This document shows, piece by piece, positions 10,662 through 17,955 of a stretch of 64,000 nt of DNA. The notes below the pieces were generated by a model that was given only the letters and a program-made list of their open reading frames with translations, was not told where the DNA came from and searched no databases. The position numbers were made by a program, and so were the translations under genes. Source of the stretch: Acidobacteriaceae bacterium (GTDB lineage Bacteria; Acidobacteriota; Terriglobia; Terriglobales; Acidobacteriaceae); NCBI GenBank assembly GCA_025462885.1, contig JAOAPN010000014.1, positions 558,001 to 622,000 on the forward strand, read 5' to 3'. How positions within the stretch are numbered: the first letter of the stretch is position 1; each line of letters opens with the position of its first letter.

Positions 10662-12764
10662 GTGAAATTAAGAGACATGCAGGCGGCAGCGAGCATCGGG
10701 TTGCTGTTAATGAGTGTGAGCACGCAACCGGTCTTTGCACAGCAGCAGGCGACCCCGCCCGCGACGGTAAATAACCAGGCCCCAGCGGCTACCGCAGATA
10801 CGGCCCTTCCGCAGGCGCCGGATCCGAAGCTTACCGAGCCCCTGTATCTCCGGGGTACAGGCCGCGACTACACGCAGCCGAAGAGCCATTTCCGGAATCC
10901 CATCGCGCCCTATAGCTGGATCAACGTTCCCGCCCCGCGAACAGGGAATACGCCGCGGCTCGATACACTGCTGCGCGACGGCAAGATCTACCTGAGCCTG
11001 CCGGATGCGGTAACGCTGGCTCTCGAAAATAACTACGATATTGAGATCGCACGCATCAACCTCGATATTGCCGATACCGACATTCTGCGGACCAAGGCAG
11101 GTCAGACGCTACGCGGTGTCTCGACCGGGCTTGTGACCAATACGTTGGGCGGCACGACCTCCACCGTAACGAGCGGCGGCGGACCGGGTGGAACTTCCAC
11201 CTCGACGGGCGGCAGCGGCACCGGTGCATCGGGACTGGTGTTGAGCACCAACGGAGGCGGTCCGGCGGTTGAGAATCTGGATCCCCTGCTGACCGGCACC
11301 GTGCAGTACGAGGCTGCGAATACGCAGCAGACTACCACCTTCATCACTGGTACCAACCAGTTGAATCAGGATACGGCGACCTACAACTTCGGCTACCAGC
11401 AGGGTTTCCTGACCGGTACGCTGTTCAACTTCACCTTCAACAACTCCCGCACGACGACGAACAGCCAACGCAACAACTTCAGCCCGCAGTTGAATTCGTC
11501 CTTCCAGGCGAAGGCGACGCAGCACCTGCTGCAGGGTTTTGGCTGGGGCATCAACGGACGCTTCATCCTGCAGGCGAAGAACGACCGTCGCATCGCCGAC
11601 TCCGCGTTCCGCCAGCAATTGATTTATACGATTGCTCAGGTCGAGAACATCTATTGGGGTCTGGTGAGCGCGTATGAGGACGAACAGGCCAAGGAACGCG
11701 CACTGACGCAGTCGAGCCAGTTGACCTCGGATAACCGGAAGCAGTTGGAGATCGGCACGCTGGCCCCGCTGGACGTCGTGAACTCCGACAGCGCCGTCGC
11801 CACCGACAAGCAGGCATTGGTCGCATCCAAGACGAACCTGGAGTATCAGCAGTTGCTGATGAAGCAGGCCATCGCGCGGAATCTGAATGACCCGGCACTC
11901 TCGAGCGCTCCGGTCATTCCGACGGACCGCGTCGCCCTCGACCGTTTGCCCGAGGAGGATATGGGCGTCGAAGACCTGGTGAAGCAGGCCTACGTGAACA
12001 ATCCTTCGATCGAGCAGGCTGTTCTGAACATGAAGAACAACCAGATCACGATCAAGGCGTTCAAGAACGGACTGCTTCCGACGATCGATGCCTACGCGTT
12101 CTACGGCGGATCGGCTCTGGGCGGCGCTCAGAATCCGAACCTGCAATGTACTTCAGACACTGGTACCACGATTCCTTGCTCGGGCAATCAAGTTTTACCC
12201 GTCGGATACGGCACCGTGCTTGGCAACGCGTTCAATAACTCCTACCCCGACAAGGGCGTCGGCGTAAACATCAACATCACGCTTCGAAACCGTGCGGCTC
12301 AGGCCGACCAGGCCCGTTCGCAGATGGAGTACCGGCAGTCGCAGATGCGCTTGCAGCAGCTCTACACCCAGACCCGGATCCAAGTCATCAACGGGCAGTA
12401 TGCGTTGACCAACGACCGTGCCCAGGTGCAGGCGGCTCAATCCTCGCGCGACTTCCAGTTGCAGAGCCTCGACGCTGAACAGAAGAAGTACAAGCTAGGC
12501 GCTTCAACGACGGCGCTCGTCCTGCAACAGCAGAGGAACCTGGCGACGGCGGAGAACAGCCTGATCTCGGCGACCGCTGCGTATGCGAAGGACCGGATGG
12601 CGTTGAGCCAGTTGCTGGCAAATACGCTGGACAAGTACGGCATCAGCATCACGGAGGCGGCAGCCGGTACCGTCGGCCAGATGCCGACGATTCCGGGCCT
12701 GACGGCTCCTGTGGCTCCTGCGACTGCGAAGCCTATTACGTCGACTCCAGCTCCGGTGCAATAG
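10662..12764 (+). CDS. TolC-family outer-membrane efflux protein
   Basis: This is an outer-membrane channel of tripartite efflux or type I secretion systems. GTG 10662 is chosen as start because GGAG lies eight bases before it and a signal peptide follows at once (ASIGLLLMSVSTQPVFAQQ). The mature protein has a Pro-rich N-terminal segment and two OEP-type repeats: LPDAVTLALENNYDIEIARI in the first and VKQAYVNNPSIEQAVLNMKN in the second. Helical Q-rich segments and a VLQQQRNLATAENSLISATA coil close it. It has 700 residues, longer than E. coli TolC, partly because of a Gly/Ser/Thr-rich insertion near residues 160-205. No pump genes are adjacent. Confidence 0.85.
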   Translation: MKLRDMQAAASIGLLLMSVSTQPVFAQQQATPPATVNNQAPAATADTALPQAPDPKLTEPLYLRGTGRDYTQPKSHFRNPIAPYSWINVPAPRTGNTPRLDTLLRDGKIYLSLPDAVTLALENNYDIEIARINLDIADTDILRTKAGQTLRGVSTGLVTNTLGGTTSTVTSGGGPGGTSTSTGGSGTGASGLVLSTNGGGPAVENLDPLLTGTVQYEAANTQQTTTFITGTNQLNQDTATYNFGYQQGFLTGTLFNFTFNNSRTTTNSQRNNFSPQLNSSFQAKATQHLLQGFGWGINGRFILQAKNDRRIADSAFRQQLIYTIAQVENIYWGLVSAYEDEQAKERALTQSSQLTSDNRKQLEIGTLAPLDVVNSDSAVATDKQALVASKTNLEYQQLLMKQAIARNLNDPALSSAPVIPTDRVALDRLPEEDMGVEDLVKQAYVNNPSIEQAVLNMKNNQITIKAFKNGLLPTIDAYAFYGGSALGGAQNPNLQCTSDTGTTIPCSGNQVLPVGYGTVLGNAFNNSYPDKGVGVNINITLRNRAAQADQARSQMEYRQSQMRLQQLYTQTRIQVINGQYALTNDRAQVQAAQSSRDFQLQSLDAEQKKYKLGASTTALVLQQQRNLATAENSLISATAAYAKDRMALSQLLANTLDKYGISITEAAAGTVGQMPTIPGLTAPVAPATAKPITSTPAPVQ

Positions 12765-12816
12765 CTAATTTGCCTGCGTATCAAGATTTATAATGGGAGA
12801 TATTTATTAGAACTTA

Positions 12817-12850
12817 TCGCACGTAGTGTCTTTTAGACCGCTACGTGCGA
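12817..12850 (+). terminator. Terminator of the TolC-like gene
   Basis: A perfect ten-base stem TCGCACGTAG/CTACGTGCGA has a 14-base loop and is followed by TTTTCT. It lies between the TolC-like stop and the 3' end of the convergent small secreted protein gene. Confidence 0.8.
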
Positions 12851-12867
12851 TTTTCTGATTTTGGAAG

Positions 12868-13257
12868 CTAATTGTGAACGCCAATGCAATAGACGTTCTC
12901 TATTGAATACGTTTGAGTTCCTTGTGCAGATGGATTTTGTGTATACACTGTTACTGAGGATTCTGTCTGCGAGACAATCGGCACAGGTGCTGGCTGGCCG
13001 AAGAGAAATGAAGCGAAGTAGGATGACGCAGTGCATGAAGCTGCGTAATTTGCATCTGCGAAACTTGCAGGCCAATTGATCGCGACTGTACAGGTGCTGC
13101 TAGGCGTAGATGATGTCGTACAGCCTGAAGCATTGACAATTGCTTGAGCTGCGGCTGTAGATTGCGCTTTTACTGGAGTTTTCGAACTGACCAGAACGGT
13201 CAGAATGGAAACGCTCAAGGTTAAGAAAACGAATTGCATTACTCTGCTGGTTCGCAT
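12868..13257 (-). CDS. Small secreted Cys-containing beta-rich protein
   Basis: The start at ATG 13257 is fixed by an excellent AAGGAGGAAAT immediately upstream; a start seven codons earlier is less likely. The 129 residues comprise a signal peptide (SRVMQFVFLTLSVSILTVLV) and a mature part of about 95 residues with four cysteines, allowing two disulfides. The mature part is Ser/Thr-rich with alternating hydrophobic strands (CTVAINWPASFADANYAASC, TESSVTVYTQN) and ends CIGVH. From memory, short exported proteins with a WP..FAD.NY core and a terminal CI.VH occur as beta-sandwich units, but no function is assigned. The upstream region is AT-rich. Confidence 0.68.
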   Translation of the reverse strand: MRTSRVMQFVFLTLSVSILTVLVSSKTPVKAQSTAAAQAIVNASGCTTSSTPSSTCTVAINWPASFADANYAASCTASSYFASFLFGQPAPVPIVSQTESSVTVYTQNPSAQGTQTYSIENVYCIGVHN

Positions 13258-13347
13258 ATTTCCTCCTTGTCTTTGCAAGCGTTCAGCGAAGACAGTCTAT
13301 TACTACGCCTTTCTGCGCAAATGTTTGCATAATTCATGTAGGCATCT

Positions 13348-13377
13348 GAGATTTTATCTAAAAGCAAAAAAAATCTC
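13348..13377. repeat. Short AT-rich inverted repeat
   Basis: The arms GAGATTTT (13348-13355) and AAAATCTC (13370-13377) enclose a 14-base A-rich loop in the divergent region between the small secreted protein and the thioredoxin-fold protein. It could be an operator or a transcript hairpin. In AT-rich sequence an eight-base match is only weak evidence. Confidence 0.35.
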
Positions 13378-13390
13378 AAAATGATTGAGC

Positions 13391-13477
13391 GTACAACCAA
13401 AAAGCGTTCGTGCTATAAGTTATTTTGTATCAATAAGTTATATGTTCCAGCACGATTCGGGTAAATTCATGTTGTAC
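13391..13477. promoter_or_regulatory. Nested inverted repeats around two ATAAGTTAT palindromes
   Basis: The outer arms are GTACAAC (13391-13397) and GTTGTAC (13471-13477). The inner arms are TCGTGCT (13408-13414) and AGCACGA (13449-13455). Inside them sit two copies of ATAAGTTAT at 13415-13423 and 13433-13441, each a palindrome around a central G and spaced 18 bases apart. The block ends 17 bases before the downstream start codon. It may be a repressor site or the remnant of a small palindromic element. Confidence 0.42.
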
Positions 13478-13494
13478 GGGTACACTCACAAACG

Positions 13495-15633
13495 ATGAGC
13501 ACTGAACACAAGAACTCCCTGGCGAAGGCCGCTTCGGGTTATCTGCGATCCGCGATGCATCAGCCGGTGGATTGGATGGAGTGGGGCGAAGAGGCTTTTG
13601 CCCTGGCGCAGAAGGAAGACAAACCGATCCTGCTGGATATTGGAGCGGTGTGGTGTCATTGGTGTCATGTGATGGATCGCGAGAGCTATGAGAGCGCGGA
13701 GACGGCCGGGATCATCAATGAGCATTTTGTTGCGGTGAAGGTGGATCGCGACGAACGGCCGGATGTGGATACGCGCTACCAGGCGGCGGTGTCTTCGATC
13801 AGCGGGCAGGGTGGCTGGCCACTGACGGCATTTCTGACTCCGGAGGGTAAGCCTTACTTTGGTGGGACTTATTTTCCTCCCGACGACCGGCACGGACGGC
13901 CCGGCTTGCGGCGCGTGCTGCTGACGATGGCGGAGGCCTTCGAAAAGCGCAGGGACGAGGTCAACGAATCGGCCGACAGCGTGCTGGAGGCGATTGAACA
14001 CAACGAATCGTTCATGGGGCGAAGCGGGAACCCTGGACCCGAGCTGGTAGCGAAGCTGGTGGAGGGCGTACTGAAGCAGTTCGATGCGCGGGCGGGCGGA
14101 TTCGGGTCGCAACCGAAGTTTCCCCACTCCGGTGCGATCGATCTTTTGCTGGACGCGGCATCGAGAGTTTCGATTGGTGGGGGCGCGGCGGTTGTGAATG
14201 AGTCCGCAAAGCGAGCGGCGCTGGTGACGCTGGACAAGATGCAGAAGGGCGGAATCTACGACCATCTTGCCGGCGGCTTCCATCGGTATAGCGTGGACGA
14301 CCAGTGGGTCGTGCCCCACTTTGAAAAGATGGCGTATGACAACAGCGAGCTGCTGAAGAACTACGTCCACGCCTACCAGACCTTCGTCGAGCCGGAAAAC
14401 GCGCGGGTTGCGCGGGAGATGATCCAGTGGATCGACGAGTGGCTGAGCGACCGCGAGATGGGCGGGTTTTACGCCTCGCAGGATGCTGATTTCTCGCTGG
14501 ACGATGACGGCGATTACTTTACATGGACCCGCGATGAAGCGGCTGCGGTACTGACTCCGGAGGAACTCGCTGTCGCGGGGGCATACTACGACATCGGCGA
14601 GATTGGGGATATGCACCACAACCCGGCGAAGAACGTGCTGCACGTTCGGACGACCATCCAGAGCGTGGCTCGATCGAACCAGATTGATCTGGAACTGGCG
14701 AAGGAGCGGTTGGCTTCAGCGAAGGCGAAGCTGTATAAAGCCCGGTTGCGCCGGCCAACTCCGTATGTCGATAAGACGATTTATGTGGGATGGAATGGCA
14801 TGTGCATCTCGGCCTATATCGAGGCCGGACGTGTCCTGGACATGCCCGAGGTGAAGGCGTTTGCGTTGAAGTCGCTCGACCGTGTGCTGGGCGAGGCCTG
14901 GGATCCCGCGACGGGCGTGGCTCACGTGGTGGCCTATGGAGAAGGGACCGCGGGGGGGCGCAGGGTTGCCGGAATTCTGGATGATTACGTATTCCTGGGC
15001 CACGCTGCGCTGGATGCCTGGGAGGCGACAGGCGAACTGAAATATTACGCGGCAGCCGAGGCGATTGCGGAGAGCGCTGTAGCCCGGTTCTACGACGCGA
15101 CAGGATTTGCGTTCTTCGACACGGACATTCCAGCGGAGGGAGAGGCTCGGCTTGGAGCTCTGGTGACGCGACGGAAGCCGTTGCAGGACTCGCCCACGCC
15201 TGCTGCGAATCCCGTGGGGGCTGCGCTGTTGATGCGGCTTGAGGCTTTGAACAGACGCGAAGACTTCGCCGTGAAGGCGCAGGAGACGATGGAGACGTTC
15301 GCCGGAGTGGTCGAGCACTTCGGACTCTACGCTGCGAGCTATGGACTGGCCCTGCAACGGATGGTGCAGCGCGCGGTACAGATATGCGTAATCGGCGATG
15401 ATGCGGATGCGCGACGTCTGGAGGCAGTGGCGATGGCCCGGTACGCCGTAAATAAGAGTGTAGTTCGGCTGCTGCCGGAACATCTGACCTCACTGCCGAA
15501 AGCTCTGGCGGAGACGCTGCCGTTTCTGCCGAAGGTGGAGGGGAGCTTCGCGGTGATCTGCAGTGGGAACGGCTGTTTGCCGCCGGTGACTACCGTGGAT
15601 GCACTGATCGCGGCGATGAACCAGTCTTTATAG
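13495..15633 (+). CDS. YyaL/SPATA20-like thioredoxin-domain protein (DUF255)
   Basis: The 712-residue protein starts with a thioredoxin-like domain (residues about 10-150) carrying the diagnostic VWCHWCHVM motif, and continues with an (alpha/alpha)6-barrel like N-acylglucosamine 2-epimerases and glycosidases. Typical landmarks are GQGGWPLTAFLTPEGKPYF, GGIYDHLAGGFHRYSVD, VPHFEKMAYDN and GFYASQDADF. This family is widespread but has no settled biochemical function. The start codon lacks a Shine-Dalgarno; TACACT lies eight bases before it (13480-13485), so the transcript may have an extremely short leader. It is a single gene followed by a terminator. Confidence 0.9.
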   Translation: MSTEHKNSLAKAASGYLRSAMHQPVDWMEWGEEAFALAQKEDKPILLDIGAVWCHWCHVMDRESYESAETAGIINEHFVAVKVDRDERPDVDTRYQAAVSSISGQGGWPLTAFLTPEGKPYFGGTYFPPDDRHGRPGLRRVLLTMAEAFEKRRDEVNESADSVLEAIEHNESFMGRSGNPGPELVAKLVEGVLKQFDARAGGFGSQPKFPHSGAIDLLLDAASRVSIGGGAAVVNESAKRAALVTLDKMQKGGIYDHLAGGFHRYSVDDQWVVPHFEKMAYDNSELLKNYVHAYQTFVEPENARVAREMIQWIDEWLSDREMGGFYASQDADFSLDDDGDYFTWTRDEAAAVLTPEELAVAGAYYDIGEIGDMHHNPAKNVLHVRTTIQSVARSNQIDLELAKERLASAKAKLYKARLRRPTPYVDKTIYVGWNGMCISAYIEAGRVLDMPEVKAFALKSLDRVLGEAWDPATGVAHVVAYGEGTAGGRRVAGILDDYVFLGHAALDAWEATGELKYYAAAEAIAESAVARFYDATGFAFFDTDIPAEGEARLGALVTRRKPLQDSPTPAANPVGAALLMRLEALNRREDFAVKAQETMETFAGVVEHFGLYAASYGLALQRMVQRAVQICVIGDDADARRLEAVAMARYAVNKSVVRLLPEHLTSLPKALAETLPFLPKVEGSFAVICSGNGCLPPVTTVDALIAAMNQSL

Positions 15634-15653
15634 CTTGAGTAGTAATACAGTTC

Positions 15654-15683
15654 AAAAGCGCGGCCTCAATGGGCGGCGCTTTT
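15654..15683. terminator. Bidirectional terminator
   Basis: The arms AAAAGCGC and GCGCTTTT, extended imperfectly by GC pairs inside, form a hairpin with A-rich and T-rich flanks. It separates the YyaL-like gene from the convergent MscS channel gene. Confidence 0.75.
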
Positions 15684-15687
15684 AGTT

Positions 15688-16614
15688 TCAGGCTCCGATG
15701 GTGGGCGCGCTGGGTGGAGCAGTAGGATCGTTGGGCTGCATGATGATCGTGCTGGAGCTGATGCCGGGACGGATCCCCTCTTTCTCGAAAGCGATGAGGA
15801 TGCGGCGGCGCAGTTCGCGGAGGACACCGTCTTTCTGATTGGCCCGGACGCGGATGTTGATAGGGTAGATGACCTCGCGGCCGTTGATCTTGTCTACGCC
15901 GAGGACGACGGGGTCTTCAATGACGACCTGGCGGAAGGCGGGATCGTTGCGGACTTCGATGGCGAGCTTCGTGAGCAGTGCAACGACCGTGTCGGGGTTG
16001 ACGCTGGAGTCAACGGAGACCGGCAGGGAGGCAACCGAGAAGTCGCGGGAGAGATTGGAGACCGTGGCGATCTGGCTGTTGGGGATGATGTACATGGTGC
16101 CGTCCCCGTCACGCAGGGTGGTGCAGCGCAGGGTCAGGTTCTCGACGGAGCCCTGGAGACCGGCAATTTTGACGACTTCGCCCACGTTGTACTGGTCTTC
16201 GATCAGGATAAAGATGCCGTTGAGCATGTCTTTGAAGATGGATTGTGCACCCAGGCCGATGCCGACTCCGACGACTCCAGCGGAGGCCAGAAGCGGCGTG
16301 AGATTGATATTGAAGACCGATAAGACATGCAGCAGCAGGATGAATCCGATGACGCTGTAGGAGGTGGCGCGAAGAATAGCGGCCATGGTTCGCAGTTGCG
16401 AAGCGCGCTGGGAGTTTCCAACCTGCCGGTCCGCAAGTTTGAGCATGCGATTGACGAAGAACTGGCAGATGCGTTGCAGGACGAAGGCCAGCAGGATGAT
16501 GGCGATCAGGCGGGGCAGATCGGCGCGCAGAAAATTGATGACATCATCGCGATAGTCGGTGGCGAGAATCCTGGAGATGCGTTCCTGTTGCGAGGTTGGG
16601 GCCTGAAGGAGCAT
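15688..16614 (-). CDS. Small-conductance mechanosensitive channel (MscS family)
   Basis: This inner-membrane channel opens under membrane tension to release osmolytes. The 308 residues contain three hydrophobic helices: around 33-53 (LIAIILLAFVLQ), around 85-105 (VIGFILLLHVL) and the pore helix. The pore helix reads LLASAGVVGVGIGLGAQSIF, matching the Gly/Ala-packed MscS TM3. The beta domain follows (GDGTMYIIPNSQIATVSNLS, with the family's PN motif) and then the alpha/beta cytoplasmic cage. The length is near that of E. coli MscS. It stands alone, convergent with the preceding gene. Confidence 0.9.
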   Translation of the reverse strand: MLLQAPTSQQERISRILATDYRDDVINFLRADLPRLIAIILLAFVLQRICQFFVNRMLKLADRQVGNSQRASQLRTMAAILRATSYSVIGFILLLHVLSVFNINLTPLLASAGVVGVGIGLGAQSIFKDMLNGIFILIEDQYNVGEVVKIAGLQGSVENLTLRCTTLRDGDGTMYIIPNSQIATVSNLSRDFSVASLPVSVDSSVNPDTVVALLTKLAIEVRNDPAFRQVVIEDPVVLGVDKINGREVIYPINIRVRANQKDGVLRELRRRILIAFEKEGIRPGISSSTIIMQPNDPTAPPSAPTIGA

Positions 16615-16783
16615 TATTACGGCATCTCAACTTTCCAAGACTGATTTGTTCGACGTTTATTTCAGGAAAAATACTTTCCCTTAGGATTTCATTCTTACAG
16701 GACAGGATGCTTTCGCTGCCAGTCGAGGTGTATGTAGGGTAAGGGATTCAGATATCCGCCAGTGGCGGGGAAATGGATACGCT

Positions 16784-17212
16784 ATGAAAATCGAGACAAG
16801 AACGTCGTTGAGAGCGATCGTGGCGGCTGGTTTGGTTGGGATGGTCTTTGCGGGTGGAGCGAACTCTGCCAGCGCATGGCAGTCGCGCGGCAGTTACGGG
16901 ACGCAGCAGCCGACCCAGAGGCAAGGGCCGATAGCTCCCGGTGCTCCCGGCACGCCTAACCCAATGGATATAGGCAGAGGACCGGACACGGACGGCATGA
17001 TCGATAAGATCGAGGGGCAACAGGCCAAGACGAGAAACACTGAGCGGCAGCGACGGCTGCAGGCTGATACTGAGAAGCTGCTCTCTCTAGCCACGGACTT
17101 GAAGCAACAAGTCGATAAGACGGATAAAAATATTCTTTCGATCGACGTGATCAAGAAGGCGGACGAGATCGAGAAGCTGGCGAAGAGTGTAAAAGAGCGA
17201 ATGAAGGGTTGA
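16784..17212 (+). CDS. Small exported protein with C-terminal coiled coil
   Basis: The 142-residue protein has a signal peptide (SLRAIVAAGLVGMVFAGGA, cleavage near SASA). A Gln/Gly/Pro-rich low-complexity stretch runs over residues 33-65. A charged helical region (about 75-140) follows, with heptad-like Leu spacing (LQADTEKLLSLATDLKQQV and VIKKADEIEKLAKSVKERM). It is probably periplasmic. No known domain is recognised. It is monocistronic by spacing, with only a poor Shine-Dalgarno (GGGGAAATGGA) before ATG. The pattern of signal peptide plus short coiled coil resembles small periplasmic stress or scaffold proteins, but that is only a guess. Confidence 0.65.
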   Translation: MKIETRTSLRAIVAAGLVGMVFAGGANSASAWQSRGSYGTQQPTQRQGPIAPGAPGTPNPMDIGRGPDTDGMIDKIEGQQAKTRNTERQRRLQADTEKLLSLATDLKQQVDKTDKNILSIDVIKKADEIEKLAKSVKERMKG

Positions 17213-17229
17213 AGTGCAGTTTTCAGTTG

Positions 17230-17720
17230 TCAGCTTTTAATGGGTGGCCAGGGCGTGGGTGCGTTGATTTGGGGTACTGGCAGATTGGGAGCGGGGACAG
17301 CTGAGGTGCGTAACGCGGCAACAATGGCCGCGACGGACCAGTCTGGGTGGATTGAACGGAGCAGGGCGGCTACTCCGGCGGCAAGGGGAGCGGAGGCGCT
17401 GGTTCCCATAGCCTGTACATAAGAGGCGTGTCCGAGATTGAAGCAGCCGTAGCTGTGATTCGGGTCGGCGGGGAGGCCGTCTACTGTGGAAGGCTTGCCG
17501 GAGCTGCAGGCTCCGCTAATCCATCCACTGACTGCGTTGTCATCGCCGGCAGGATAGCTGCCGCGATACACGACGATGTAGCGGTGCGGAACAATAGCAG
17601 CGTCGAGTTGGCTTGCAATGGGAATACACCAGGGCCGAGCAGGAAGCAGAGGAGAGCTCCGGCATGGAATCGCAGGATGAAGCGCGAGAACTTGAGCGCA
17701 ATGGGAGTGTGGAACGGCAC
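17230..17720 (-). pseudogene. Decayed S8 (subtilisin-like) protease
   Basis: The remnant seems to start at GTG 17720 with AAGAGGT upstream and a signal peptide (RFHAGALLCFLLGPGVFPLQ, then ANS) in one frame. Near 17600 the coding sense shifts to another frame that reads AAIVPHRYIVVYRG, like the start of an I9 prodomain. It then jumps straight to the end of a subtilase catalytic domain: AGDDNAVSGWISGACSSG and the Ser motif MGTSASAPLAAGVAALL. The catalytic Asp and His regions are absent. A frameshift plus a large internal deletion explains this. The intact tail may instead be a small expressed fragment, but a functional protease is not possible. Confidence 0.62.
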
Positions 17721-17955
17721 GCGTTGGACCTCTTTTCTGGAGCAGGTGGTGCTGCTTCTCTCGAACTTGAAGGGTTTATCGGGAGAAGGCGGCGAGACTG
17801 CAGAGCCGAAGAAGAAGAAGCACATTACTTTTGGGTGCAATCGACAGAGAATGTTTGCGGTCTTCGCTTGTGAATTGACCCGTTCGGAGATACCGTGCTC
17901 TAATTGCGCCCTGCTTGACCCCGAACGAATTTATCTTCCTCAAGGAGACGACTGC

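Noticed and set aside
17428..17955. N-terminal extension of the proton pyrophosphatase frame
   Set aside because: It overlaps the protease remnant, is not hydrophobic, and ATG 17956 has a proper Shine-Dalgarno.
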